A stretch of DNA of 64,000 bases, from contig QLIY01000036.1 in the NCBI GenBank assembly GCA_003260075.1, positions 276,633 through 340,632 on the forward strand, given 5' to 3'. The notes beneath the pieces are model-generated. The model had not been told where the DNA came from and did not search any database. It saw nothing but the letters and a program-made list of their open reading frames with translations. The translations under genes were made by a program, and so were the position numbers. Of the stretch, positions 22,201 to 35,300 are shown piece after piece. The DNA is from Phallusia mammillata (lineage: Eukaryota; Chordata; Ascidiacea; Phlebobranchia; Ascidiidae). The stretch's first letter is position 1. The number at the start of each line of letters is the position of its first letter.

Positions 22201-22973
22201 ACGCCATCACCAAACATTCATGCAGCGATATGCTTGAACATTGCTTGAACCAACCATTGCCGCTCCTCTATTTTAACAAAAAAAATGTGATGAATCGTTG
22301 TGAAAATGTTATGTGCAACGGAGCAGAACCGGTGGTTTCCGGAGAGGGGAAATTAAAGAGAGAAAAAACGTGCATGGTGATTTTCGTTTTAGCTTTCTGC
22401 CTTTAGTGGTGCGAGTGAGTCTGTGAGGCGCTAGTGACAGTGGTAGAGAAGATGCTAATGGGTATGTTTACAAATAACACGTGGTAATAATATGGTTAGC
22501 AAGCGGCTCGGAAGTTAAAATGTAACGTTTACGTCTGTCCTTTTTTTGATTGAATGATTTTTATCAAATCGTTTTTAAGTCAGCACAATGAATGTTGTTT
22601 ATTCAAGGCATTTATTCAGTTTTGATGTGACAGTAAGGGTGGTTACATAAAATGTCAACCAACATCGCATAACTATATTTATAGTTTCGTGTGACAATGA
22701 CTGTACAGTGCATACCAGGGCTCTTAAAACTAGCCAAGCCAAGAGACAAGCTAAATGTAATATTTCAAAAACGGGTTCATGTCAGTGTTGCTCAAACTTT
22801 TTTGAAATACCCTCTTAACGGTCATGTAATTTCAAAATGCCCCCAATGGCAAGATACATAAAACCTTTCACAAACTTATCTGTTTTTAAAAATACTGATT
22901 TAGAAGTTTATTTTGTTACAAATTATTATGAACCACTGACACCAAACTATTTTACTTTCTGCTTTGTGATGTA

Positions 22974-22975
22974 GA
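22974..22975 (+). promoter_or_regulatory. 3' splice site just upstream of the oxygenase start
   Basis: TTTACTTTCTGCTTTGTGATGTAG is followed at 22975 by ACTGTGG and, 24 bases later, by the start codon. It fits either a 5' UTR intron or a spliced-leader trans-splice acceptor, a common mechanism in tunicates. The promoter itself cannot be placed. Confidence 0.45.
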
Positions 22976-22998
22976 CTGTGGTTAAGCGTTGCTTCAAA

Positions 22999-25900
22999 AT
23001 GTGGGCAGTGTGTTTAATAACTGTTTTATGTGCTGCTTCAGTGCAATGCAAAACGGAAATTACCGACAAACAAGCATATTTTACAAAAGATATGCTCACC
23101 TCTGAGTTTGCCCAAAGTCACTTGACTCGTGTTTGGACTTCAAACTCTGGAAGGAAGGTAAATAGTTTTGTATATATTACGTTGATTACAATATTTTAAT
23201 CATTAACATAACTGCCAAGGAAGTATTGTATATAGATTATATTATGCAGTTGTTTTACCAATCTCTGTTGTTGTCATCAGTGCAGGTTGTCAATGTCAAG
23301 GTGTGTACTAGAATTCCTTCTCGAGAAATTCTCCTCGAGAAATCTCAAAAAAATCGAGTCTTGATTCTCGAGAAAAATTACGTCCTGTATCTTAAACAAA
23401 AAGTAAATGCGACATCTCGTATTACGTGTATATTTCGTTTCAACTCGCCTCAAGAGCGGACTGGGCACATAACTTTCTTATTTTGCTTCCGAAACAGCGA
23501 TTTTTAGTTTGCGTTGCCATTAAACTTTCACCTTTTCCAGGCAGTAGTCACGCCTGCTTGCATTAGATCTATAACAGTCGCTTTGTTTTTGGCTGATTTG
23601 CTAGTGAATCACTACTTGCGATTGCTACTAGAAGCGAAAAAACGTACAATCGGAAATTTGTTTGTTACAAAATCGGCTTAAATAAAAATTTCGAGATTTT
23701 TGAGAAATGGATTTTTAACTTCTCGTTTCTCGAGAAACGAAAAAGTCGAGAAATAGAGAAACCCTAGTGTGTACCTTATTTTTTATTCACCTTCTTTCCT
23801 TAGTGCTTTATATACCGTGTTCTATAGCTTGATTGACAACCTGCACTGATGATGACAACAGTACCTTGGCAGTTATATTTATGATTCAATTACTTTTCAA
23901 GGCAGTGTATAGTGTTCCTAACTTGATTACAATACTTAAGCATAAATCAGATACATATAATAGTCAGACCTAAGTAATATACACCCTTAATGTCTTAAAT
24001 TAAAAGATTCAAAACCTGCACAGTCAAACGGTAATTGACCACACTTTTGGGATTTTTGCGGTTCTGACTCTTGTAATTATGAAGTCAGAATCTGATTTTT
24101 TCAGGTAGTCATTTCGTTCAGGTAGTCATTTCAGTTTAGAGGGTGATTATACAAACAACACTTTTCCGTGCCCGTGCCCGAGTTAAAAAAAAATGATTTG
24201 TCATGTTTTTCTTATGCCGCTTACAAAAATGCATGCTTGGAGTTTATCTTAGTATCAACCACAAGGAAAGATTAATTTAGCTTACCTTGCTTATAAGGAT
24301 GCCAGGTGTTGGACTTTCAGGACCTTTTTTATTTTCCTACAAATCTGGCTGGCCTCTATGGATACTCAATCCACACTTCCTGTTTAAATCTAATACACAC
24401 TTGCTAACTAGTTTAACTCAAAGCAATGCTTCTTAAACTTTCTATTTTACCCTTTTCAACAGTTTGTTGCATGGGTAAACCCCCTTCCACAGACAACATA
24501 ACTATCTTTTATAAAAATATTCATTACAATGGTTGTGGCTAAACTAGTGACATCAATTTATCAGCCTAGAGTTAAAAGTTAAAAAGTAGCCAATGGCAAG
24601 AAAACATTTTTTGACATTGGTTGTTAATCTGTATGCTCGTTTTTTCCACATAACCCTACACTTTATTTTCAGCCTGTGCAAATACTCCCAAAGGGGTGTT
24701 GGCACAAAAAACATCACTGGAATCTAAAACTATAATTTTGAAAGGATTGTACAATTATTTTCACCCGAAGTTTGTCAACCTACTTTTTCTAGGTCTACAT
24801 CTTTGATGATGTACTTCCCTATGCACTACTTGTGGCAAATCGAATGTTCTTTAGCTCCAATGACAACTGGCGATATGTACTTTTCGACAAGTTTGTTGTT
24901 GACAAAAAAGGAAAATTTGATGGGGGCAATGGTATTCCATGGAAGTCATGGCAAAACCCAACCCTTTTTATGACCACTCGTACTGGGGCACTTATGAAGT
25001 CTCTGGTGGACTTTTCTGCTCATAATTCAACTCTATCTGGTGAAAATGCTGGAAAGTAAGCAGTAGGGTTTCTTGTTTTATGCATTTGAATGTAACATTC
25101 TTTCCTTTTGATTAAAGTACACTTTTGAAAAAAATACAATAAAGATATGAAGATAGGTTGTTGTTGCAAAAATATTGTCATAAGGCTGTTTTGTTGTTGT
25201 TGTGTATCTCACCATATTATTTTGTGTGGAATGTGCAGATGACACAAAACAAATAATCGTTAATGAAATGTTGCTATATTTTTAAAAGTAATTGTTTACA
25301 GCAAACTTGCTCCAGTGGTAGATTATGTTTTACTAACATAGTAAAAATGTAGTTGTGAAATATGCCTACACTATATATCAACTACACTATACTTATGTGG
25401 TACAGATATTTATACGTTATGACAGAGAATAGGACATACTCTGCTTTGACAAAAATAGATTACATAGTGCTATGCTATGCATGATTACTTTTACCATATG
25501 TCGGTTCTGTAGGAAGCAATGAATCACCACATGTAACGATCTTTACAAATGGCAGTGAACATTGAGTCCATGTGGTTATATCTGCTTGAAAGATAATACT
25601 AATGTATATATAAACCTGTGTTAACAAACATAATTCTACAAACAAGTATTTTACTACTTTCTCCACAAAATTTTTTATTTAATGATGAAAATAACAGCCC
25701 AAATAGACATAAAAAGCGACATGGTTTGTTGTTTAAATGTTTCTGCAAATGCTCATGCCATCATCAGTAACATGAAGGGCCACATTTTTTATTTATTTGC
25801 AAACTGTATTGTTTAACTTTTGTACAGAAACTACCAAATGTCAGAGCTGTACTCGTCAATCCTTCGTCGAGGAGACCATACACAACAGTATAAAGACCAC

Positions 25901-28900
25901 TCATCAGAAGTGGGCAGTGTTGATGGCTACTCTATGGTTATATACACCAATACATTGTGGCTGAAGAACAGTTATGGTGAAATGCTGTTTTATGAAGATG
26001 ATGATAATATGGACATTTTCGGGGTCGCTTCACCAAGACAGGGAAGAATTGTAATCTGGGACTCTGCTATTCCTTACTTAGCCAGGCCACCAAGCATTGC
26101 AGAGCTTGCAGGGCAGTATATGATTTTTGCCCAATTCAACTCCGAACCCAAAGTGGTTTATGAGAAAAGGGCATATTTCTTTGACTTCCTTGAAAATTTG
26201 AAGGTAAGAAAATCTACTGCGGTAAAAAAGGACTTGAAAACTTTATATAATAGTTTTTCTTTTAGGACTCATACTTCCATAAGTTCGTCTGTACTGACAA
26301 TGCTGACAAAGTAGGAAAAGTGGATTTGGATAAACACCTCACTCTGAGAAGAAACAACAAAGCTGGAGATTTTGTAAGTTGTTTTAATATTTACTTTCAT
26401 GTTTATCTTTGAACCGACTTTGGGTCAGATAATTATCTTCAACATTTTGGTTTTTATGCTATTTTCTGTGCAGGTTGCAGTGTTCGATGGCTTGTTTAAG
26501 AAAGAAGATTTAGATGAGTTACGTACTCACACTGTGAAAAATGGGAAGTACTTCTATGATGACTCCCTCGATTTATCCAGTGACAATGTGCAGTGGATTG
26601 CAGGCTTCCATGTGGACAACTTTGTCAAAAGCCGCTTCTGGCCTGTGATTAAACAGATGGCTGAATATGTTACGGGTATATATGCTTTACATGCCTTTTA
26701 CAGCCAAATTATTATTAATTAATAGAGTATTATGCTGTGTTGTTAGTATTTCAACTTTGGATTAAATTTTACACATGTTGGTGTGTGTGTGTGTTTTAGT
26801 AAATATTGCCACCTAAATCTAAAATGTCTTCAGTTAACGTAATCCCCTTACAATAACAATTCAGAATGCAAGTTTACATGATAATCTACATCTGGTTTTA
26901 CGAAATAGGTATTTCAGTTATAAGCCACACTTCTACTCAAGCCAAGTGCATTAAATATCCTATTTTTATCAACTTTCTACAGTTTGCCATAGCCAACCCA
27001 ATGTGTTATATTTTTGACTTTCTTGTGTTTAGGATATGACTCTTGGTACCCGTACGACGTAGCGTGCAACTTGATTCGAAGTGCAGACCATACCAGATTT
27101 CACTTAGACACAAGCAGTGCAGATGAAAAGGAAACCACCTTCCTGTTATATTTGAGTCCGAATTGGACAGCTGAGGACTATGGTAAGCAGGCTGTGCTAT
27201 CTGAACACTATATTATGTTATGCCACTTCTTTAAGAAGTTGTACATTTCATTAATATAAAAAGTTTGAAAGTAAAAAGTAAATAATTTCATAAGTTAAAG
27301 AATGTTTATAACCCAGTTTTTTCAAACATATTTCCCACCTTCATAAAATTAGTAGATGCAATTGATATATATAATCTACATGATATCTGTTCAACTAAAG
27401 ACATTTAATGCACTTTGAGTTCAGTGTAAGGCCACTTGCCTCTTTCTATAACAGCACATATAGTTAATTTAGTTTCTAATCAACAAAATTCTTTACAGGC
27501 GAAACAGCATTTATGGAGTACAACTACGATTCACCTGACAACGACTATGTGGCTGAAGTTGTGCCCATGTATGGAAGAGCTGTTATATTCTCTGGCAATT
27601 TCCCCCACTCTGCTCACCCACCTGCACCAAGTTACGGAGGCCCTAGATATACTTTTGCTGTGAAACTGTCCTACACGAAGCGTGAAGCTCTGATTAAAAC
27701 CCACCACGAGGAATCAAGACATAATTATTTTGGTCTTCAGGAGCAAGTTAGGTAAGTGAAAACTGATTAATTTATGGAAACATTACTGTTGCCTGCCATA
27801 ATGGCTTGGAGGTCAGTCTTAGTGCTTGCAGAGTTACTCTTGGACACTTTTGTTTAAAAGTAACACCAAGCTAGAACCCGGATATATCTACAATATTTCT
27901 TTACATGAGTTTAGACTCAGATACGAGTCCAAATAAAGATTTTAAAATGTAAATAAGTTTGGTGGTAAGAAAAAGGGTTTATTTTCACTACATTAAGGGG
28001 TCTTTTAGTTTTAAACTTAGAACAGGCTCAACAAATTACATCCTAACCTATATCTAGTGTTATTATAGTAGTTGTTACAAGGAAATAAATGGTTGTTTCT
28101 TTAAATGTTGCAACAGAAATGGCCTTGTATGTGCAAATAGGTGTGTGTATTAACTTTTGTTAGAAACCAAATTTAACTCCTGGTTTACAATAAACAAGTA
28201 CTTAAGTTTTCACTCCTCATAATAACTGATTTATATTTATACAAAACAGAGGAACTTATGGTAGTTCTAACAAAATACTTTAGGCGTGCTTAAGATTTGA
28301 TATTAATGAAAAATTTGTTTAAATTTTGCAGAGACATTGTTAGTGACCCTGCAACGTTTGCTGCTCGTCAAAAGATTACAACTGTGACAAACTTTCTTGT
28401 GATGAGATCGGTTCAACAGCAATTGAACTACATTTCACTGAGAGATCATGACCAACCAGAACAGGCAGAGGAAGAAGAAGAAGAGGAAAATGAAAGACCA
28501 CAAATTGAACAAAAATCTCAAAAAGTGCAGCAAATGTCAAAACCGGGGGGGGGGAGAAGAAGAAGAGGAAAATGAAACACCACAAATTGAACAAAAATCT
28601 CAAAAAGTGCAGCAAATGTCAAAACCAGAACAAGGTGAAGATGATGGTGACGACAGTAATGGGGACAGTATTGAATATGAAGATGTAAGTGACTAGTATG
28701 TTTTGTTTATTTTGTATGTTTTGAAACCCAGCTAGGTTAAATACACCTTTTCAGGTAAATAAATGTAGTTAGTGCTGACTAACACGAATGTGTAAAACAA
28801 TTGATAAATGTTTATTGATATTTTGGGAAATATTCTTTTGTGTCCTTTTTAGGTTTAATCTATTTAACTGCAGAAAGAAACAAACGCATCATAAAGTGTC

Positions 28901-29590
28901 ACACAACACCAGACCCATTTAATTTTAAATCTTTGCAACATTAATCAACATAAATTGCAAAGACTAAAAACACTATGGTAGTAGTGTATGATTGGGACTC
29001 ATTTGAAATGAAAGCTGTAATGAAAAAACCTATTTAAAAGATTATTTTTTTGTGAATAATATTGCCATGTAGCTAAGTTGTTTTGCCCAGAAATGCAGAT
29101 TGTATTGTTGTAATCAGTTAAGTAGTAACATGTCTTTGTTTAATGGTACTTTAGAGTCAAACTTATTCTTACTTTGGCTCTTATTTGTTTGTTATGTCTA
29201 AAAGTTCTAAACTTTAATCTTCTTTAGACCGAATATCGGAGTGGCATGGCAGACCTCCGACAAGAAGATTATGATTTGCTTGAAACAGTTCTTGGAGAAG
29301 AAACTCTTGAGGGTCTACTTGATACTCCTGAATCAGTCGTTCAAGTTGTAGCTATGGCCAGGCACTATGGCCTTGACAAACTGAACTCAGGGGACTCAGA
29401 ACAAGTGCATATGGATTTCAGCTCAATGGTGTCAAATGTCACTGAAAGTTCACGGGACAATGTAATGCTAACCTGGCAGAGGATTTGTGGCGATGATGAC
29501 AATTGTCTTCAGGCTTATGTGCGACTTTTCTTGAAGCAGCACTTCTTACTTAGGGAGCAAAATATTAGGGCTCTGTTCTCTTCAATTTAA
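22999..29590 (+). CDS. Secreted protein with tandem 2OG-Fe(II) oxygenase domains
   Basis: Nine exons: 22999-23157, 24793-25055, 25828-26203, 26266-26373, 26474-26675, 27033-27182, 27499-27751, 28332-28684 and 29228-29590. All introns are GT-AG and all phases agree once the join at 28545 is discounted, giving 714 residues. The start gives the signal peptide MWAVCLITVLCAASVQC. Domain 1 (about 54-250) and domain 2 (about 303-480) align with each other. Domain 2 has HLD (393-395), H456 and R469, the Fe(II) and 2-oxoglutarate ligands of prolyl-hydroxylase-type oxygenases. Domain 1 has YKD (162-164), Y224 and Q237 there, so it should not bind metal or co-substrate. The tail has an acidic Glu-rich stretch and a helical domain ending LFSSI, with no ER-retention signal. 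The substrate is unknown; collagen-type prolyl or lysyl hydroxylation is possible but not shown. Confidence 0.85.
23301..23774. mobile_element. Non-autonomous hAT-like MITE with 8-bp TSD
   Basis: Perfect 8-base direct repeats GTGTGTAC at 23301-23308 and 23767-23774 flank a 458-base element. Its ends are TAGAATTCCTTCTCGAGA on the left and, reading inward from the right, TAGGGTTTCTCTATTTCTCGA. Both termini are rich in inverted TCTCGAGAAA motifs. An 8-base target duplication and terminal inverted repeats are the hallmark of hAT elements. No transposase frame is inside. It sits in intron 1 of the oxygenase gene. Confidence 0.8.
28545..28554. other. G-run inside the oxygenase coding exon
   Basis: Ten Gs interrupt exon 8. 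The coding sequence to the left (GAAGAAGAGGAAAATGAA through TCAAAACC) is repeated to the right with one base change (Arg versus Thr before PQIEQ). Counting 28332-28544 plus 28627-28684 gives 271 bases and the exact phase required by the next exon. The sequence as written is frameshifted. This is the clearest evidence in the window that G-runs are assembly joins. Confidence 0.85.
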
Positions 29591-32305
29591 AGTTTTATAA
29601 GGCTAGCTTGTGTATTTGTTAATAACATTACTTATCCACTGCAGTTGTTGTTTTGATTTGGTAACAAATCTGTGCATGTGCAATGTCTTTAAAAGAAGCA
29701 GGGCTAATTTTTCTGTTTTGTATGTTCCAAATTTCCTTACAATGTAATTGACATTTCACTGCATAGCAAAAACTAGCAAAAATTGTATAAACTATACCTA
29801 TTTCTTGACAAATATTGTATAAAGCAACAAAATATTCTGCTAAATTTATTTGTAAAAATGCCATTTCAATATGTAATTATGTTTCTTTACAAACACTGCC
29901 GCCTTAAGAATCTTGAATGTTTTTACCTTACTGTGCCATGAGAGATTGTTGTTAGAAATTGTGCAATGCGTAAGGTTATGAACTGTGTGTGTGCCTTGTA
30001 AGAAATTAAAACCACTGCCAAATCGCTGCACAGTGTGTTTGTTGGCGTATGGAGACAGAGGCAAGCGGGCTTCCACTATTTCCTGCTATGAGCAATTCAT
30101 ATGATCTAAGTATGGACTGCGTCCGGCTTGAAGTCTCTACATGTAAAATGTCACGTCGACAGTCTGCATATGGCGTACACAAAGCACTTGCGCAAGCGCG
30201 AAGTTATTTAATTCTTAAGTCTTTTCTAGTTTAATCCTGGGCCTATTTCGAAGATTAAATTTAACTCAATATACGACAAACGTATACCTAAAATAATTCT
30301 GTGTTCATATATTTACCCCTAAAGCACATAAAAAGGCCCCTATTTCGGTTAAGAACTATTGCCAAACCCCTTAAATTACCAAAGTAAGAGTGTCTTACGA
30401 AGCCCAAGGGGGCTACAGTGTCTTGGTTCAAAGACCAATCTTTGGCGTTACCCGAGTGGCTTTTTGTTTTGGCGGATTAAAAAAAAAATTGGCATTTTTT
30501 TCAGAGAGACTTTGTGTTATGTCTTTTAGTTTCCAGGAACAGAGCGAACATTTCTGTTCCGAACATTTAAAAAGCGGCACAATGGACTTTGTGGAAATAA
30601 AGCATCGTGCCGTGACAAAGCGGCTTTTTCACGCACTGCAAACATTCGTAAGTTACAGAGCAAAATCAACACCAAGAGTTGTGTTCTAGTAATGTATTAT
30701 TAGAAGTAAATGGACTTGTGTTACGGTAACGACGAAATAGTCGCAATGAACTGCAACAAACAAAGTGTGTAACAGAGTATTTACACGCGGAAACATCCCA
30801 AAAACAGTGCGCCAACTCATCTTTTTGCGCAATCACAAAACACATGGCTGTACATCATTCCCTTGCGTGCGGGCAATTGCATTGCGTCGGCTCTTGCAAA
30901 TTATTTTGTGAAAAACTGCGCTTACAAATGCGTACCTAGAATTGTTAAATTGTTATATTACAGAAATGTTACATAGCTTTGTTTGTTGAATTATACAAGG
31001 TCGGGTTTTTATGAGAACACTGCGCTGGTGAAACGCGGTCGCGTACCATAAGGGGTCGAGCACCAAGCATAAATGTCGTTAATTCCTTTGCACTGGTGCT
31101 TACTCCAACAAAAAATCAAAAACGTGGCAACAATTACACTCTCTGTGACAGTAAGTACAAAAAGGTAGCAAAAATACAAAGCAAAAAAGTCTTTGATTTA
31201 GCTCAAAAGCAAGCCAAGTCTACCGCATGTACAAACTTGCCGTGGCACAAGCTAAGGTTACTCTGATGCGAGTTCAAGGCGCAAAGCAACACCTTGATAC
31301 TGGAAACAAAGAAGATCTTCAGCTTGAGGTCCGAAGCCACGGAAAATACAAAACGAAAAGCGAAAATCCGCAAGCAAGCGTCAAAAAATAAGACTAGTAC
31401 TGGTTAGGCATTGCTGGGCAGTTGTAGCAAGTTAGAACTGCTTTAGAATTTACAGTTTACATACAAGGGGTGGCTACACACTAGAAATCAAGTCAAAACG
31501 TTGTACCAACTTTAAGAAAGGTCGCACCATGCCACATTTGAACGCAAAATTACTAAATTATATGTTTAAATTACATTAGAAGTGTACAAACAAAATTACA
31601 TTTTTTTTGTGAAAAAAATTATAAGATTTCAATTCAAAATAGCTTAGCTAAGATTCAGGTTTTTTATGAAGGCAGTTTCTGTACATAAAGCTTTAATATT
31701 TTCACTTCAATTGGGCCAAAGAGTTAAACAAAAAACAGAATGCAAGATATTTATGTACAAGAGTTATCTAGGCAGACTTCTGCAAGCAAGGAAAGTGAGG
31801 GGGTGCACGTTTTGTCACACGAAAAAAAACACGAATAAATTATTTCGAAGGATGAACGAGAATAATAAGACCCCGTATCTAGTGCGAAAAACAAACGGGG
31901 TTACATACGCAAGAAATGCCTGGTAAACTTTCTTTGACCTCGCCTTTTGTTTCGGCTGGGAATTAAATTTGGGTGTCTCCCCGGTCCTGGAGCTGACGTC
32001 AGTGTTGGCGAGAGAGGCTTTTACGAAGTTTCTGTGGGAAAAAAATGTATAACAGACAAATTAAAAATCAGACATACAACTGCTACGGACACAACATTTT
32101 TGCAATAGACGACAGGCCACGATCGAACACACCAAACAAGCAAGCCACGTTTGTTAGTGGGTTAGCGTTACCCATGCACCGTAATAAAAAAACATGACTT
32201 CTGTCAAAAACACGCAAATCGCCACTTGGGAAATAGTAAAAAACAGCGAATTATTGCGCCCTTGGTCTGCCTAGTGAAGTCTTTTTCACAGAGTTGGATG
32301 TCATC
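29591..32305. other. Spacer between convergent genes
   Basis: The oxygenase gene ends at 29590 and the acidic-protein gene reads toward it, ending at 32306. The spacer holds the two 3' UTRs. AATTAAA at about 30003 could serve the oxygenase gene. Reading frames of 60-100 codons at 30049, 30390 and 31666 show no splice context or recognisable motif. A CTGACGTCAG (CRE-like palindrome) lies near 31994. I see no RNA gene. Confidence 0.5.
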
Positions 32306-35300
32306 TCAGACCACAGCGAAGCTCATGTAGCCAACAGAAGCTTGTTGCTCTGTTTGTGCATCAGTTTCTTCACTTTGGGGTGGCTCATTGTCTTGGCTTT
32401 GCTCACTCGTTGCGGCGGTTTCATTCGTCTGAGTAGGTTCTTGAGCAACTGGTTCTTCCGGTTCCTTGGACTGCTCTGCTGCTGGCTCAACAGTTTGTTT
32501 ATCTTCTTTCTTTTGTTCCAGAGACTCGGTGTTTTCTGCAACAGGCTCCTGTGATTCCTGGCTTGGAACAGCAGCAGGTTCTTCAACAGATTTGTCTTCG
32601 GTTGGAGATGTTTCATCCTGGTTTGTTTTGAGTTCTTCTTCAGGAGGAACGTCTTCTTTGCCCTGAGGTTCAGACGTTTCTTTCGTTTCTTCCTCCTGAC
32701 TTATCTCTGGCGATTCAGTGGGAGTTGGTTCTGGTGCAACTGCTTCTTCGGGCTTGGCCGTCTCCTCATCAATCGACTCTTCCTGTGTTTCAGAAACAAG
32801 AGCGTCCTCTTTCGATTCTGTTATCGGAACATCGCTTTCCTCCGTCTGGGCCTCCTGGGGAGAATCTTTAGGAGCTTGATCAGCTTCAGCAACAACAGGA
32901 CTTTCTTCCTTGGACTGAGTGTCCTCTTTATCTTGTTCTACTTTTTCTGGCTCAGATTCCGGTTCGTTTTCTGCCACAGGCGTTTCTGTAGGTTTTTCAT
33001 CCGGTTCATCTTGGACAACAGTGACTTGCTCTTCATCTTTTGAATTTTCCTGCGGCTTTGCTTCCTCGCTTAGAAGCTCCTCAGCTGGCTCTTCCGTTAC
33101 AGCCACATCTTCCGAAGGAGCTTGTGTATCTTCTGGTTCTGAGCTTTTAGGAGCATCAACTATCTGTTCCTCGCTATTTTCGTTCTTTTGTGACTCAGGT
33201 TCTTGGTTTTCATCAACAGTTTCCGGCTCTTGAACAGCAACTATAACAGAAGTATCAACAGTCTCTTGTTGTGGCTCTGCGATCTCCTTTTCCCCGTCCT
33301 CTATTGCAGCTTTTTCCTCAGTCTCAATGCTTGGTTCCTCCGGGGGGTTTACATGTTCATCAGCGGTTACAGTTTCATCAACTTGTTCTGAAAAGTCAAT
33401 TTGTATTTGAGGCTTATATATTTTGAACTATATTTGTTGCACAATGGATCTACTATTTCTAGACTACAGACATGCTCGTGCCGAGTGGCTGGAAATAAAT
33501 CGCTCAGTCCGTCTGCTGCGGCAAAAACGGCGAGTGGTTTGGGTGACATAACAAATGATAATGTGATTGATTAGTCTAAGACCAAAGTGTAAAGCTATTG
33601 ATTCAATATGCGGATATCATTCATCATATTGAAGTGAAAGAGAACACAACAAACCAAACACAGGCAATAATCTAAAGTAAATTCCATGGAGGTCCGTGTA
33701 TCTGCATGAGCCATAAAGCAGCTTAATCAGCCAAATCGTATAAACAAGAGCCAAATTAAGACAAAACAAACAGCTTGTTATCTAAAGCCATAGATTCTCA
33801 CACGAAGCAAGAAACAAAAAGAACCAAAACTCAAGAGAATCACAATCCTTACCTGGTGTGTCTATTTTGACCCTCTTCAACAGGGAGTAACAGATCAGCC
33901 TTGATTTCAATGGCAATGATCACAGCATTGATTGTGTAAAGAATATTGCATAACACTCGGGTTATAAAACATGGTAAAAATTGTCATTTTGCAATTAAAG
34001 TTTTGTTTAGTTACATTTAAAGGGGTGATCAGTTTTAAAATGGTAACATATAACGAATTTTAGAAAATAAATAATAAATGCAACCTGATAGATATTCAAA
34101 CAGCGTACGATTAGCGAAAGACATGCACATTACAAATGCTATTTGAAGCTTTAGCCACATGCCCGAGCCTCATGCAACAAATTAGGAATCAAGTAAATGC
34201 GTTTGGCAAAACAATATACCATGCAGAAGAGATTGTTGCAAGCTTTGCAAGTGATGATCGACAAACAAAAAAGCAAAAACGAAACATAAAACAACGGATG
34301 CTATTCAAAACGCTCAAAGCAAATCAATAGCTGAGGACATTATGGATGTGATTTATCCAAAGCTCACCATTGATACTCCAAAAGCTTATCACCATATTTA
34401 CACCAATGTTTTTTGAAAGTTTGCACCCAACCAAATACTTACAAACAGCTACTGGACACCAAATTCTTACCTTGCGTCTGCTCCTCTTGTTCAAGTTGGT
34501 GTTTGCAGGTCTCCTCTTCTTTTGGAGGTTCTGTGGCATTTTCTTTTGGAGGTTCTGTGACATCTTCTTTTGGTGCCTCAGGTGCCTCCTCTTTGGGTGG
34601 GTCAGCAGATTCCTCCAAGGGAGCAGGAGTGGGAGCGGGTTCCTCCTTGGGAGATTCCTCTTGCTCCTGGGCTGGCTCTTCGGCCGCAGGTTCGGATGCA
34701 GCAGGAGTTGGATCCTCTGTTGGTGCGTCGGCTGGGGGAGCTTCTTCTTTTTGTTCCTCGGCGGGAGGAGCCTAAAATATTTTGTTTAGAATTAGTTGTT
34801 GATGCAACTAAGGTAGAATTCGGTTGCTAAGTGTGGCACTATTTCACAATAGGAATGCATAATAAAATATAAAATGCCAGCAAACTGATGTTTATTTGGG
34901 CGTCTTATCAGTGAAGCTGAAGTAAGTGTCAATACCAAGCAAAACACTTTAGGAGATTGAAGTCACATCAGTATACATGATTGGTTATACAACACCATCA
35001 AACTGAACAAGTCAGGTTGGAAAGCTACTTACTTCTGGTTCTGGCTCAGCTGCTTGCTCTGGGGTGTCATCTTGTGGCGCTGGAGTTTGCTCTTGTTCTA
35101 CCACTGGTTCTGTATGACAAGAAAGACAATGAAACGAAGCAGGAAAAGCTAGTGTTGTGCACATTTTTTTGTGTATAAAAGCGTAAATCAAATTGGACTA
35201 ATCTTTTAGAGTAGACGAAAAGTTTCAAACAAATTATCAAGGGTAAACATATATTTACCGGGTGCTTCTTCCTGTTTCTCTGGTTCAGCTGGTTCCGATG

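Noticed and set aside
32466..33233. Ser/Cys/Gly-rich plus-strand frames opposite the acidic exon
   Set aside because: Antisense shadows of Glu/Pro codons; the minus strand has matching phases and splice sites.
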